Positions 25,884-34,725 of a stretch of 64,000 nt of DNA are shown piece by piece. Location of the stretch: positions 3,906,001 to 3,970,000 of the forward strand of contig NZ_LR699553.1 in NCBI RefSeq assembly GCF_902459535.1, written 5' to 3'. The notes below the pieces were generated by a model. That model was given only the letters and a program-made list of their open reading frames with translations, was not told where the DNA came from and searched no databases. The position numbers and the translations under genes are program-made. Every line of letters starts with the position of its first letter. The first letter of the stretch is position 1. The DNA comes from Paraburkholderia dioscoreae. Its GTDB lineage: Bacteria > Pseudomonadota > Gammaproteobacteria > Burkholderiales > Burkholderiaceae.

Positions 25884-26331
25884 TTAAGGCTTGGGCTCGT
25901 TTGCGCTCGTGCGCAACCTGAACGTCTTGCCGTCAAACGCGTAATAGTAGGTGCCGCGCTCTGTGCTTTCGTTACGGCTACCATGCACTCCAAGCAGGCA
26001 ACTGTCTGCGCGGTAAGAAAGCGGCTCGGTTACATCTATCGGCCAGTCAAAGACTGTGAACGGCAGTGAAGTGACGCGGCCGGATTTGGCGTCGATGGCC
26101 GCCGCCATGACGCAACCAGACCCGCATCCCCAGGTCACAAGAACATAATGCCCAGCGAAATTTACCGGCCCGTGGGCCGCGTCACGAATAACGGTCCTGT
26201 ATTGCCGTCCCCTGGTATCGGCAAATGTCAGGCGGTGGCACCGAAATGTGTCCTGACTCAACCGCTGCGGGACACTCCGTGAACTTGGGAAGGGAGTCTG
26301 CGTGGGCCAGAGTGGATACCGCGCTAAACAT
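25884..26331 (-). pseudogene. Exported hypothetical protein, probably frameshifted
   Basis: The main frame (25884 upward) encodes DTFRCHRLTFADTRGRQYRT, AAHGPVNFAGHYVLVTWGCGSGCVMAAAIDAKSGRV and SCLLGVHGSRN, a pattern I associate with small secreted proteins of unknown function (NFAGHY, WGCGSGC). In that frame the N-terminus is not signal-like. In the next frame, just upstream (about 26270-26360), the reading LSPTLFAGLMFSAVSTLAHADSLPKF is a good signal peptide. A one-base indel near 26265-26280 would join them. Alternatively the exported reading is chance and the gene starts internally. Function unknown. Confidence 0.5.
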
Positions 26332-26434
26332 GAGGCCGGCAAAAAGAGTTGGAGACAGGCCCCATAAATGTAGCGTACGTGTGTGAAAACATTCAACCAA
26401 TCGGCCACGAATGTGTAAGCCGCTTTCTTTGCCT

Positions 26435-26463
26435 ACTTTCTTTGCCGCGGCCGCAAAGAAAGT
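26435..26463. repeat. Inverted repeat, probable Burkholderiales intergenic repeat
   Basis: ACTTTCTTTGC (26435-26445) and GCAAAGAAAGT (26453-26463) are perfect 11-base arms around a seven-base GC loop, preceded by a partial extra copy (CTTTCTTTGC at 26423). The flanking GCCGCCCCGCACAAGGGGCAA is familiar to me as part of a sequence repeated across Burkholderia genomes, but this needs a search. The stretch 26409-26569 contains no gene. Confidence 0.6.
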
Positions 26464-26569
26464 GAATGCCGCCCCGCACAAGGGGCAACGCTAATAAACC
26501 ACCGTGAATGTAAGGAAAGGCCAACACCCCAGAACCACAACCCAACAAGCGCCGCACAGGCAAAAAAAT

Positions 26570-27292
26570 CTAATCAGGCAACTCCGCCGCCCCCATCCTC
26601 CGGGCAATAACCCGCGAGCGCTGCGCCAGATACGGCGACCCTCTATGCTCATCAAAATACTTAGGCTGCGGCAACATAACTGCCAAACGAGCCGACTGCG
26701 CAGCAGTCAACTTACTGGCCGAGGTCTTGAAATAATAATGAGCTGCCGCCTCAGCCCCATAAACCCCATTCCCCCACTCAACGGAGTTGAGATAAATCTC
26801 AAAAATCCGTTCCTTATCCATCAAGGTCTCAAGCATCCACGTAATGATGAGTTCCTGCCCTTTCCGGATATAACTTTTCTCCCGCGACAAAAACAGATTC
26901 CGCGCCAACTGCTGGGTAATCGTGGACCCACCACGAACAATCTTGCCCTTAGCCTTATTCCGCTCCCATGCCTGCAAAATAGCGTCCGTCTCATACCCAT
27001 TGTTATTAACAAAATTCGCATCTTCAGAAGCAATGATCGCCCGCTTCAGATTGCGCGAAATCTGGTCATACGGCACCCACGTATGCTGCATGGAAAGATC
27101 CGGCCGATCCTGCGACAACCGCCACGCGTCCGACCGCATAAACGAGGTAGTCCGCGGATTCACGTAATTCCACACCGCGATCTGCGCGAAGTAAAACGCC
27201 TGCGTCGCGAGCCACGCAATCGCCACCACCGCCCCCAGATAAAACATCCACCGCACCGGACCTGGCCGGCTCACGCGCCGCGTTGCTGTCAT
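26570..27292 (-). CDS. mtgA: Monofunctional biosynthetic peptidoglycan transglycosylase
   Basis: 240 residues from the ATG at 27292. Polymerises lipid II into glycan strands on the periplasmic face of the inner membrane. One membrane anchor (MFYLGAVVAIAWLATQAFYF) then a GT51 domain: catalytic Glu in IIASEDANFV, GGSTITQQLARNLFLS, RKGQELIITWMLE, RIFEIYLNSVEWGNGVYGAEAAA. The usual ExxFxxHxG His is Asn here (NNNG). Much of the gene is noticeably less GC-rich than its neighbours. Begins a minus-strand run from mpl down to mtgA. Confidence 0.94.
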   Translation of the reverse strand: MTATRRVSRPGPVRWMFYLGAVVAIAWLATQAFYFAQIAVWNYVNPRTTSFMRSDAWRLSQDRPDLSMQHTWVPYDQISRNLKRAIIASEDANFVNNNGYETDAILQAWERNKAKGKIVRGGSTITQQLARNLFLSREKSYIRKGQELIITWMLETLMDKERIFEIYLNSVEWGNGVYGAEAAAHYYFKTSASKLTAAQSARLAVMLPQPKYFDEHRGSPYLAQRSRVIARRMGAAELPD

Positions 27293-27341
27293 CGTGCTCG
27301 AGATCCTCGTGTCGGTGAGTGCGGCAAGGTGACGCGCAACT

Positions 27342-28205
27342 TTATGCGTGCGACGGCGCCGCCAACAGCGCCCGCAATTCGGCCAGCACCGGCGCGCCGT
27401 CAGGCCGCACGCCGCGCCACACGTAAAACGATTCGGCGGCCTGCTCGACCAGCATGCCGAGTCCATCGGCGCCGCGCGCGCCCAGTTTCCGCGCGTGCTC
27501 CATGAATACCGTCGGATGCGCGCCGTACATCATGTCGTAAGCGAGCGTGCCGCTGCCGAACGCGCGGTCGTCGCACTCGGGCAACGACGCGTCCAGGCTC
27601 CCTGCCGTCGCGTTCACGATCACGTCATACGTGCCCGCTTCGATCGCCCGCGCGCTGCCGCCGCTCAGACGGCAGGCCCCGTCGCGCGCGGCCTGCGCGA
27701 ACTGCTCGACCAGCGCTTCGGCCTTCGCCGCCGTACGATTGACGATGGTCAGCGTATGCGGCGCACGCTCCAGCATCGGCAGAACCACGCCGCGCGCGGC
27801 GCCGCCCGCACCCAGCAACAGAATGCGCGCGCGCTTCAGGGACACGCCGAGATTCACCTCGATATCGCGCACGAGACCAAAGCCATCGGTGTTGTCGCCG
27901 TAAATACCGTTCGCATCGACGCGTAACGTGTTCACCGCGCCCGCGACGGCCGCACGCGGCGACAACGTGTCGGCGAACGCGTGCGCTTCGAGCTTGAACG
28001 GCACGGTCACGTTCAGGCCGCGCCCGCCTGCTTCGATAAAAGCCCGCACGGACGGCACGAACGCATCCACCGGCGCGAGCAGGCGGCCGTACTCGACAGG
28101 CTCGCCGGTCTGCGCGGCAAAGCGGCCGTGAATGAACGGCGACTTGCTATGACCGACCGGATTGCCGATGACCGCGTAACGGTCGAGTGAATCGCTGGCG
28201 CTCAT
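27342..28205 (-). CDS. aroE: Shikimate dehydrogenase (NADP)
   Basis: 287 residues. Reduces 3-dehydroshikimate to shikimate in aromatic amino-acid synthesis. Substrate site GNPVGHSKSPFIH, catalytic Lys in NVTVPFKLEAHAFAD, Asp in GDNTDGFGLVRDI, and NADP loop GAGGAARGVVLPML followed by NRTAAKAE. Its ATG overlaps the stop of the RNB exonuclease gene, so the two are translationally coupled; mtgA follows 49 bases downstream. Confidence 0.96.
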   Translation of the reverse strand: MSASDSLDRYAVIGNPVGHSKSPFIHGRFAAQTGEPVEYGRLLAPVDAFVPSVRAFIEAGGRGLNVTVPFKLEAHAFADTLSPRAAVAGAVNTLRVDANGIYGDNTDGFGLVRDIEVNLGVSLKRARILLLGAGGAARGVVLPMLERAPHTLTIVNRTAAKAEALVEQFAQAARDGACRLSGGSARAIEAGTYDVIVNATAGSLDASLPECDDRAFGSGTLAYDMMYGAHPTVFMEHARKLGARGADGLGMLVEQAAESFYVWRGVRPDGAPVLAELRALLAAPSHA

Positions 28206-30343
28206 CGTCCCGGCTCCGCGACATGCTGATGCGTGGTGGCATCGCTCGCGCTTTCGCTTTCGCTTTCGCCTTTGCCTTCGCCACTTGCGGCGTCGCCCGG
28301 CGCGGTCGCCGCCTCGTCGCCGTCGAGTTCGGCTTCGGCCTGAGCCTCGGCTTCGCCTTCGGCGCTCTCGTCGGGGGCGTCGATGATTTCTTCTTCGCCC
28401 TCGTCCGCTTCTTCAGCCTCGCTGCCGCTCGTCACGGTCGGCGCGTCGAGCACGTGCAGGAGACGCACGGACGCTTCGACGGTCAATTCATCGATCGACA
28501 TCACTTCCATCTGCAAACGCGTGCCGCGCGCATGCACGCCGAGGCCCGGCACATGCAGCAGCAGAGGAATCTCTTCGAGGCGCACCAGATCGCCCTTCAC
28601 CACCGACGCCACCACCTGCTTCCTGTTCTCCTGCTTCAGCCAGCGCAGGCACCAGAAGTACTCCATGCGGCGCTGGTGATCGGCGTACGCGGTATAGGTG
28701 TCGTCGAAACCTTGCACGACGGCAAACAGGTCGGCGTCTTTCGGCTTGAACGGCGCGGCCAGTTTCGCGGTCACCCCATGCTGCACGCAGGCGATCAGTT
28801 GCCACTGGTTCACCAGGTCGACATAACGGCGCAGCGGCGACGTGCTCCACGCGTATTGCGTGACGCCGAGGCCTTCGTGCGGCGCGGCATTGGTCTGCAT
28901 GCGCGTGCGCTTGGGGCCGGTCGGCGCGCCGAATGCACGCTGCGTGCGATAGATGCCCGGCACGCCGTGATCATGCAGAAATGCGCCCCATGACGAGTTC
29001 GCGAGAATCGCCAGTTCGGCGACGATCGTATCGAGCGGCGAACCACGCCGGCGCGGCGTGATCGTGACGTGCTCGCCTTCCACGTAGAAGTTGAAGTCGG
29101 TATTGCGCTGCACTTCGCGACGCAGACCATAACCGGCGCGAGCGGCCTGACGCTTTTCGAACAGCGCCTGCGCGAACGGCCACAACACGGCGATGTCGTC
29201 CTTGTGCGGATAGTCGCCGGCGCCGGCGGCCAGCGCCTCTTCGGTGACCAGTTCGTCGAGCGTGTTGTGGCGCAGATTGTTCTTCACGAACACGCGCTCG
29301 GCGCGCGTTTCGCTCGCGACGATTTCCTGCGTCTCGCGATTGACGATCACATACAGCGAAAGCGCCGGGCGCAAGCCGCCTTCGGCCAGCGTGAACGCTT
29401 CGACGACGCTGTCGGGCAGCATGGTGATCTTGTCGCCCGGCATATACACGGTGGAAAGGCGCGTGCGCGCGATCGCGTCGACCTCGTCGCCGCGCTGAAT
29501 GCCGAGCGCCGGCGCGGCGATATGCACGCCGATCCGCACGCGGCCATCCGCCAGATGCTCGACGGAGAACGCATCGTCGATTTCGGTGGTGGTGATGTCG
29601 TCGATCGAGAACGCCTGCACGTCCGCTTCCGGCAGATCTTCCGGCACGCTGCCTACGGTGACCGGCGGAAAGCCGGTGCCGTGCGGGAAAAACTCGGAGA
29701 GGAATTTCGCTTCGTGCAACGCACGCGCCGACGGAATGGCGCCGCATTCGAGCATCAGGCGCGCTTGCGAAATGCCGCGCGCCGCCGCAGCGCCTTCGAG
29801 CGCCTTGTATTCGATCGTGTTCTTGTCGGGCCTGGTCAACAGCGCCAGCGCCTTGCTGCCGGTAAAGGCTTCCGGCAGCCGGCCGGCCTTCAACTCTTCT
29901 TCATAGCCGGCCTGCACCAGCGCCTGCTGACGCTTGCGCTCCAGCCCGGCGAGCGCCATCTTCAGTTGCTCCTGCGGCGCGCGCTGATAGATGCCACGGC
30001 CCTTGCGGCGGAAATACACTGGCGAGCCATGCAGGCGCAGCACCAGCGCGGCGCGCTCGATCGAGCCGAAGCGTTCGCCAAAGTACTCGGCGCCAAGCGT
30101 GGCGAACGGGAATTCGTCGTCAGGCGCGCATTCCCACAGGAAGTCCAGATCGATCTCCTGCGCGGCGGCGTCGGCCTGCTGCATCAGTTCGGCCGCACTC
30201 GGCTTGTCGAATTCGATCAGCACATCTTTCGCGCGCACCTTGGCGCGGCGGCCGCCCGGCAACTCGACCTGAAAAGCGTCGCCCTGGCGCGACAGCACGC
30301 TGCCGGCCTTGAAACTGCCCGATTCCTCGAAGAAAACGTTCAC
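28202..30343 (-). CDS. RNB-domain exoribonuclease (RNase II family)
   Basis: 713 residues from a GTG at 30343 (VNVFFEESGSFKAG). Degrades RNA 3' to 5'. The RNB catalytic motif FSIDDITTTEIDDAFSVE carries the clustered metal-binding Asp residues, followed by ADGRVRIGVHIAAPAL, STVYMPGDKITMLP and the C-terminal TSPLRRYVDLVNQWQL. N-terminal cold-shock-like RNA-binding domains are divergent from E. coli RNase II and RNase R. The last 75 residues are an acidic Glu/Ala/Ser-rich tail (EAEEADEGEEE, GKGESESESAS), probably disordered. Overlaps aroE by four bases. Confidence 0.92.
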   Translation of the reverse strand: MNVFFEESGSFKAGSVLSRQGDAFQVELPGGRRAKVRAKDVLIEFDKPSAAELMQQADAAAQEIDLDFLWECAPDDEFPFATLGAEYFGERFGSIERAALVLRLHGSPVYFRRKGRGIYQRAPQEQLKMALAGLERKRQQALVQAGYEEELKAGRLPEAFTGSKALALLTRPDKNTIEYKALEGAAAARGISQARLMLECGAIPSARALHEAKFLSEFFPHGTGFPPVTVGSVPEDLPEADVQAFSIDDITTTEIDDAFSVEHLADGRVRIGVHIAAPALGIQRGDEVDAIARTRLSTVYMPGDKITMLPDSVVEAFTLAEGGLRPALSLYVIVNRETQEIVASETRAERVFVKNNLRHNTLDELVTEEALAAGAGDYPHKDDIAVLWPFAQALFEKRQAARAGYGLRREVQRNTDFNFYVEGEHVTITPRRRGSPLDTIVAELAILANSSWGAFLHDHGVPGIYRTQRAFGAPTGPKRTRMQTNAAPHEGLGVTQYAWSTSPLRRYVDLVNQWQLIACVQHGVTAKLAAPFKPKDADLFAVVQGFDDTYTAYADHQRRMEYFWCLRWLKQENRKQVVASVVKGDLVRLEEIPLLLHVPGLGVHARGTRLQMEVMSIDELTVEASVRLLHVLDAPTVTSGSEAEEADEGEEEIIDAPDESAEGEAEAQAEAELDGDEAATAPGDAASGEGKGESESESASDATTHQHVAEPGR

Positions 30344-30521
30344 TCAATACTCTCGTTCTGACTTGCATCTGCCGGCGCGCCCGATCTTGCTCAGCGATCG
30401 GTCACTGCGTGCGCGGCACGGCAACGTGTTCGTGGTAGTGGATCCGCGGCGCGATACGCGCGCGCCGGCGGCATGAATCTGATGAGCAGCGGCTAATGCC
30501 CCGCTGCCGGAATGCCCGGCC

Positions 30522-31124
30522 TCAGGCGGCTTCGCGCGGCGCCGGCGGCTCGACGTCTTCCGCGTCGCAAAAAGCCAGCACTTCGTCGACGTATTGCGCG
30601 AACTCGCTGATCGCGTGGTCACTCCCTTCGATCAGCGTAGTGCGTGCGCCGGGATAGTGCGCGAGCATTTCGCGGTAGTCGAGCACTTCGTCGCCGGTGG
30701 CGGCTATCAAATAATAGCGTTCGGGCCGCGTGATCGACGCGACGCCGAGCTCGCGCAGCTCATCCAGATGATGCGGCTCGACGACGATGCTGCCGCCGCC
30801 GTGCCACAACGGCTGCTCGCCGAGATAAGCGCTCAGATCGCGCTGCGGTACGACCGCCGGGTTCAGCAGCACCGCCGGCCAGCCGTGCTTCTCGGCCAGA
30901 TAGGTGGCGAAGTAGCCGCCCAGCGAACTGCCGATCAGCGTGACGTTTTCTGGTTTCGCGGCAGCTACCAGCGATTCGGCAAGCGCCACCGTCTCGAACG
31001 GTGAAACCGGCAGCATGGGGCAGCACCATTCGTCGCCGCGGCCAAGTTCGACGAGCCGCGCCGCCAGCACGCGCGCCTTGAACGAATTGGGTGACGAGCG
31101 GAAACCGTGCAGATAAAGGATCAC
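30522..31124 (-). CDS. YqiA/YcfP family alpha/beta-fold hydrolase (esterase)
   Basis: 200 residues. MILYLHGFRSSPNSFKA at the start, nucleophile elbow GSSLGGYFA with Ser, Asp in IAATGDEVLDY and His in GSDHAIS complete a Ser-Asp-His triad. Family members hydrolyse short acyl esters; the natural substrate is unknown. Its start overlaps the stop of mpl (ATGA), so the two are coupled. A short Glu/Pro/Ala tail follows the domain. Confidence 0.88.
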   Translation of the reverse strand: MILYLHGFRSSPNSFKARVLAARLVELGRGDEWCCPMLPVSPFETVALAESLVAAAKPENVTLIGSSLGGYFATYLAEKHGWPAVLLNPAVVPQRDLSAYLGEQPLWHGGGSIVVEPHHLDELRELGVASITRPERYYLIAATGDEVLDYREMLAHYPGARTTLIEGSDHAISEFAQYVDEVLAFCDAEDVEPPAPREAA

Positions 31125-32515
31125 GAAGTGCCTCGCGCGGAAAGAGCGTCGAGCAGTTTCTGATGCACGCCGCCGAAGCCGCCGTTGCTCATCACCAGAA
31201 TCTGGTCGCCGGGGCGCGCTGCGTGGACTACCGCTTTGACCAGCGCGTCGAGATTGTCGAAGGCCTGCGCCTTGCCGCCGAGCGGCGCGAGCGCCTCGCC
31301 GAGGTTCCAGCCGAGCGCGTCGCGGCCGGTCGGCGCGCCGTAGCCGAATACGAGATCGGCGTCGGCAAGGCTGGCCGGCAACTGCGCTTTCATCACACCA
31401 AGCTTCATGGTGTTCGAGCGCGGCTCCAGCACGGCGAGAATGCGCGTGTTGTCACGGCCCACGCGGGCGCGCAGCCCGGCCAGGGTCGTGTCGATGGCGG
31501 TGGGATGATGCGCGAAGTCGTCGTAGACGGTCACGCCGTCGACACTGCCGCGCACCTCCATGCGACGCTTGACGTTGCGAAAGCTCGCCAGCGACTGGGC
31601 GGCCTGCGCTGGCGGCACGCCGACATGGCGCGCGGCGGCGATCGCGGCTAGCGCATTCATGCGGTTGTGCTCGCCCTGCACCTGCCACTCGACCAGGCCG
31701 ACGCGTTCGCTGTTGTGATAGACGGCGAAACGCTCGTCGACGGGCACGCCGTCTTCCGCCGGCAGGGTTTCCCAGCCGCCCTGCACGCCGAAGCGCTCCA
31801 CTTCGCTCCAGCAACCGCGCGTCAGCACGCGCTCGAGCGCGTCTTCACGGCCGTTCGTCACGATCCGGCCAATGCCCGGCACGGTGCGGATCAGATGGTG
31901 GAACTGCGTTTCGATCGCGGCCAGATCGGGGAAAATGTCCGCGTGATCGAATTCGAGGTTGTTCAGCACGGCAGTTTTGGGCCGGTAGTGGACGAACTTG
32001 GAGCGTTTGTCGAAGAAGGCCGTGTCGTACTCGTCGGCTTCGATCACGAAGAAGCTGGAATCGGTCAGCCGGGCCGACACGCCGAAATTCAGCGGCACAC
32101 CGCCGATCAGGAAGCCCGGATTGAGGCCGGCGTCTTCGAGCAGCCAGGTCAGCATGGAGCTGGTGGTTGTCTTGCCGTGCGTGCCGGCCACCGCCAGCAC
32201 CCATTTACCGTTCAGCACATGCTCGCCGAGCCATTGCGGACCGGAGGTATACGGCAGGCCGCGGTCGAGAATGGCTTCCATTAGCGGGTTGCCGCGCGAG
32301 ACCACGTTGCCGATCACGAACAGGTCCGCGTTCAGGCCGTTCAGCTGGTCCGCGTCGTAACCTTCTATCAGACCAATGCCTTGCGCCTCCAGCTGCGTGC
32401 TCATGGGGGGATAGACGCCGGCGTCGCAACCCGTCACGGTGTGGCCCGCGCCGCGCGCGAGGACCGCGAGACCGCCCATGAACGTGCCGCAAATACCGAG
32501 GATGTGGATGTGCAT
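31121..32515 (-). CDS. mpl: UDP-N-acetylmuramate:L-Ala-gamma-D-Glu-meso-DAP ligase
   Basis: 464 residues. Recycles cell-wall tripeptide by ligating it to UDP-MurNAc with ATP in the cytoplasm. Mur ligase layout: ICGTFMGGLAVLARGAGH N-terminal nucleotide-binding loop, P-loop GTHGKTTTSSML, middle-domain LEFDHADIFPDL and EGEHNRMNALAA, and C-terminal YDDFAHHPTAI and LEPRSNTMKLG. The AFFDKRSKFVHYRPK segment separates Mpl from MurC. Fits with ampD further right as a second muropeptide-recycling gene. Confidence 0.95.
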   Translation of the reverse strand: MHIHILGICGTFMGGLAVLARGAGHTVTGCDAGVYPPMSTQLEAQGIGLIEGYDADQLNGLNADLFVIGNVVSRGNPLMEAILDRGLPYTSGPQWLGEHVLNGKWVLAVAGTHGKTTTSSMLTWLLEDAGLNPGFLIGGVPLNFGVSARLTDSSFFVIEADEYDTAFFDKRSKFVHYRPKTAVLNNLEFDHADIFPDLAAIETQFHHLIRTVPGIGRIVTNGREDALERVLTRGCWSEVERFGVQGGWETLPAEDGVPVDERFAVYHNSERVGLVEWQVQGEHNRMNALAAIAAARHVGVPPAQAAQSLASFRNVKRRMEVRGSVDGVTVYDDFAHHPTAIDTTLAGLRARVGRDNTRILAVLEPRSNTMKLGVMKAQLPASLADADLVFGYGAPTGRDALGWNLGEALAPLGGKAQAFDNLDALVKAVVHAARPGDQILVMSNGGFGGVHQKLLDALSARGTS

Positions 32516-32793
32516 AAGCCTGTCGTGCCGCGCGGGCGTTTTTCCTGGAAGGGCCCCTAACCTGCCGCTTCGCGCCAGGCCCCCGAGGGGGCAAGAAAAC
32601 CTGGGGCGGCCCGGCGTTTTCCTGAGAGGGATGGGAGCGCAGAAGAGCGGCCGAAACGACCGTCTGCAAAGGACGCTATTGTAACCGACGCCTCCGGATC
32701 GCCCTACGAACGCCTGGTCCGCGCGGCCCGTGGCCCGACGCGCGCTGCGACCCGCCAGGAAAGGCCGTCATCATTCTCTAGTATGATCGGGGG

Positions 32794-33447
32794 ATGGTTC
32801 GCAAATCACACTTCGATCCGCAGCGCGTGCGTGAGGAAATCGCCATCGCGGCTGCGCGCATGATCGCCGAAGACGGTCTGGATTACGCCACGGCGAAGCG
32901 CAAAGCGGCCCGGCAGGTTGTCGGCGAGAGCCGCGTTGCCGGCGAATGGCTGCCGGATAACGACCAGATTGAGGAAGAAATCCGGGAATATCAGTCGCTG
33001 TTTCAGGGTGACAGCCAGCCTGCGCTGTTACGTCGGCTGCGCTGTATCGCCGTCGACTGGATGGAGCGGCTCGCGCCGTTCAACCCCTATCTGACCGGCG
33101 CGGTGCTCGGCGGCACCGCTGGCGAACACTCGGACATTCACCTTCAGGTGTTCTGCGACAATCCGAAAGAAGTCGCGATCTACTTTCTGAACGCGAACAT
33201 CCAGTACGACGTCTCGGAAACGCGGCATTTTGCCGGCCGCGGCTACGTCGAAACGCTCAGCTTCCTGTGGCGGCCCACTAACGAAGGGCGCGACGCGGAG
33301 CCGGTCGGCGTACACGTCGCGCTTTACGAGACCGACGACCTGCGCGGCGCGGTACGCGCCGACACGCGCGGCCGCACGGCGCGCGCGAACCTGCAGGCCG
33401 TTCAGACGCTGCTCGACAGCAGCGGCGTCGCTCCCTCAACCAACTAG
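32794..33447 (+). CDS. Conserved hypothetical protein (UPF0158-like nucleotidyltransferase-related)
   Basis: 217 residues, divergent from mpl. The N-terminus (DPQRVREEIAIAAARMIAEDGLDYATAKRKAARQV) is a helical DNA-binding-like segment; the middle PYLTGAVLGGTAGEHSDIHLQVFCDNPKEVAIYFL resembles a minimal nucleotidyltransferase fold with G-G-x-x-x-x-x-x-S-D. I recognise it as widely conserved in betaproteobacteria next to mpl, but no function is established. The D-x-H in place of D-x-D makes catalysis doubtful. Confidence 0.7.
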   Translation: MVRKSHFDPQRVREEIAIAAARMIAEDGLDYATAKRKAARQVVGESRVAGEWLPDNDQIEEEIREYQSLFQGDSQPALLRRLRCIAVDWMERLAPFNPYLTGAVLGGTAGEHSDIHLQVFCDNPKEVAIYFLNANIQYDVSETRHFAGRGYVETLSFLWRPTNEGRDAEPVGVHVALYETDDLRGAVRADTRGRTARANLQAVQTLLDSSGVAPSTN

Positions 33448-33457
33448 ACTGACCAGG

Positions 33458-34006
33458 ATGAATATGAGACGGATTCTGGCGGGTGCGCTTATCGCCATCG
33501 TCGCTGCGGGCGGCGGTGTGCTGGCGAACCACTGGCTGAACGGCGGCGCCGAAGTCGCGCATGCGTCGCAGCCGGCTTCGGCCGAAAGCGCGGTCGCCCA
33601 ACTGTGGACCGCGCCGGTGACCACGGTGGACGGCAAGCCACAGACGCTAAATTTGCTTAAAGGGCACCCAATCGTCGTCAACTTCTGGGCCTCGTGGTGC
33701 GGGCCTTGCGTCGAAGAAATGCCCGCACTCTCGCAGCTTCAGCACGATTACGCGAAAAAAGGCATCCAGTTCGTTGGACTTGGCGTCGATTCGGATAAAA
33801 ACGTTCAGGCGTTCCTGCAAAAAGTGAAAGTGGCGTACCCGGTCTACGTAACCGGCTTCGGCGGCGCCGACCTCGCGCGCGCGTTCGGCAATACGGCGGG
33901 CGGCCTGCCCTTTACCGTCGTAATCGACGCAAAAGGCAACATTCGCTCGACAAAATTAGGACAAATCGACCCGCAAGCGCTGAAACAGACGCTCGACGCG
34001 CTTTAA
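33458..34006 (+). CDS. TlpA/ResA-family thiol-disulfide oxidoreductase
   Basis: 182 residues from the ATG at 33458 (MNMRRILAG) after a CAGGAT ribosome site. A signal/anchor (ILAGALIAIVAAGGGVLAN) leads to a periplasmic thioredoxin domain with active site WASWCGPCVEEMP (CGPC), VGLGVDSDKNVQAFL and the cis-Pro region GGLPFTVVID. Such proteins keep cytochrome c or copper-site thiols reduced. Follows the hypothetical gene by ten bases; aroQ lies 195 bases downstream. Confidence 0.9.
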   Translation: MNMRRILAGALIAIVAAGGGVLANHWLNGGAEVAHASQPASAESAVAQLWTAPVTTVDGKPQTLNLLKGHPIVVNFWASWCGPCVEEMPALSQLQHDYAKKGIQFVGLGVDSDKNVQAFLQKVKVAYPVYVTGFGGADLARAFGNTAGGLPFTVVIDAKGNIRSTKLGQIDPQALKQTLDAL

Positions 34007-34200
34007 ATTTCACATTCTTTTGACACTCACTTACCTGTTGAACGCGCAAAAATACGCGCAAATCGCGCGGATTTGAGAGAAGATGAGCGCCCGCAGCCGT
34101 GGCAAAAGGGCGCCACAATCGATCCATACGCGCGGGAAACTAGACAAGTTTCTCTAATCAGCGCTAAAGTGCGCCCAATTCCACGGAAAAAGAAGCGACC

Positions 34201-34656
34201 ATGACGCGACTGCTGGTACTGCACGGACCCAACCTCAACCTTCTCGGTACCCGGGAACCCGAGGTCTACGGTCGCGTGACCTTGCCGCAGATCGATCAGG
34301 CGCTGGCGGACCGCGCAGCGGACGCAGGCGCCGAACTCGCGTCGTTCCAGAGCAATCATGAAGGCGCTCTGGTGGACCGCATCCAATCCGCCCGGACTGA
34401 AAACACCGATTTCATATTGATCAATCCCGCCGCGTACACGCACACCAGCGTGGCCCTTCGGGACGCACTGGCGGGGGTCGGCATCCCGTTCGTCGAGATT
34501 CATCTGTCGAACGTGCATCGTCGCGAACCGTTCCGGCATCACTCGTATTTCTCCGACCAGGCGGAGGGCGTGATCTGCGGCCTCGGCTGGAAGGGCTATC
34601 TGTACGCGCTCGAATTCGCGCTCGACCGGCTCTCGGCCGGCTCGTCGCGCGGCTGA
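34201..34656 (+). CDS. aroQ: 3-dehydroquinate dehydratase, type II
   Basis: 151 residues. Dehydrates 3-dehydroquinate in the shikimate pathway. Type II motifs: LVLHGPNLNLLGTREPEVYG (catalytic Tyr lid), FQSNHEGALVDRI, NPAAYTHTSVALRDAL and EIHLSNVHRREPFRHHSYFSD with the catalytic His. Upstream of accB by 69 bases, an arrangement conserved in many proteobacteria. Confidence 0.96.
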   Translation: MTRLLVLHGPNLNLLGTREPEVYGRVTLPQIDQALADRAADAGAELASFQSNHEGALVDRIQSARTENTDFILINPAAYTHTSVALRDALAGVGIPFVEIHLSNVHRREPFRHHSYFSDQAEGVICGLGWKGYLYALEFALDRLSAGSSRG

Positions 34657-34725
34657 TTCCAAACACGTCTAATTTGCGCCGGCTGCGCACGCGCCGGCAC
34701 TTTACGCATTGAAAGGGGCTTCCTG

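Noticed and set aside
28230..28993. Long plus-strand frames opposite the RNB and other genes
   Set aside because: Mirror readings of GC-rich coding DNA; Phe/Ala or Arg/His-rich with no domain.
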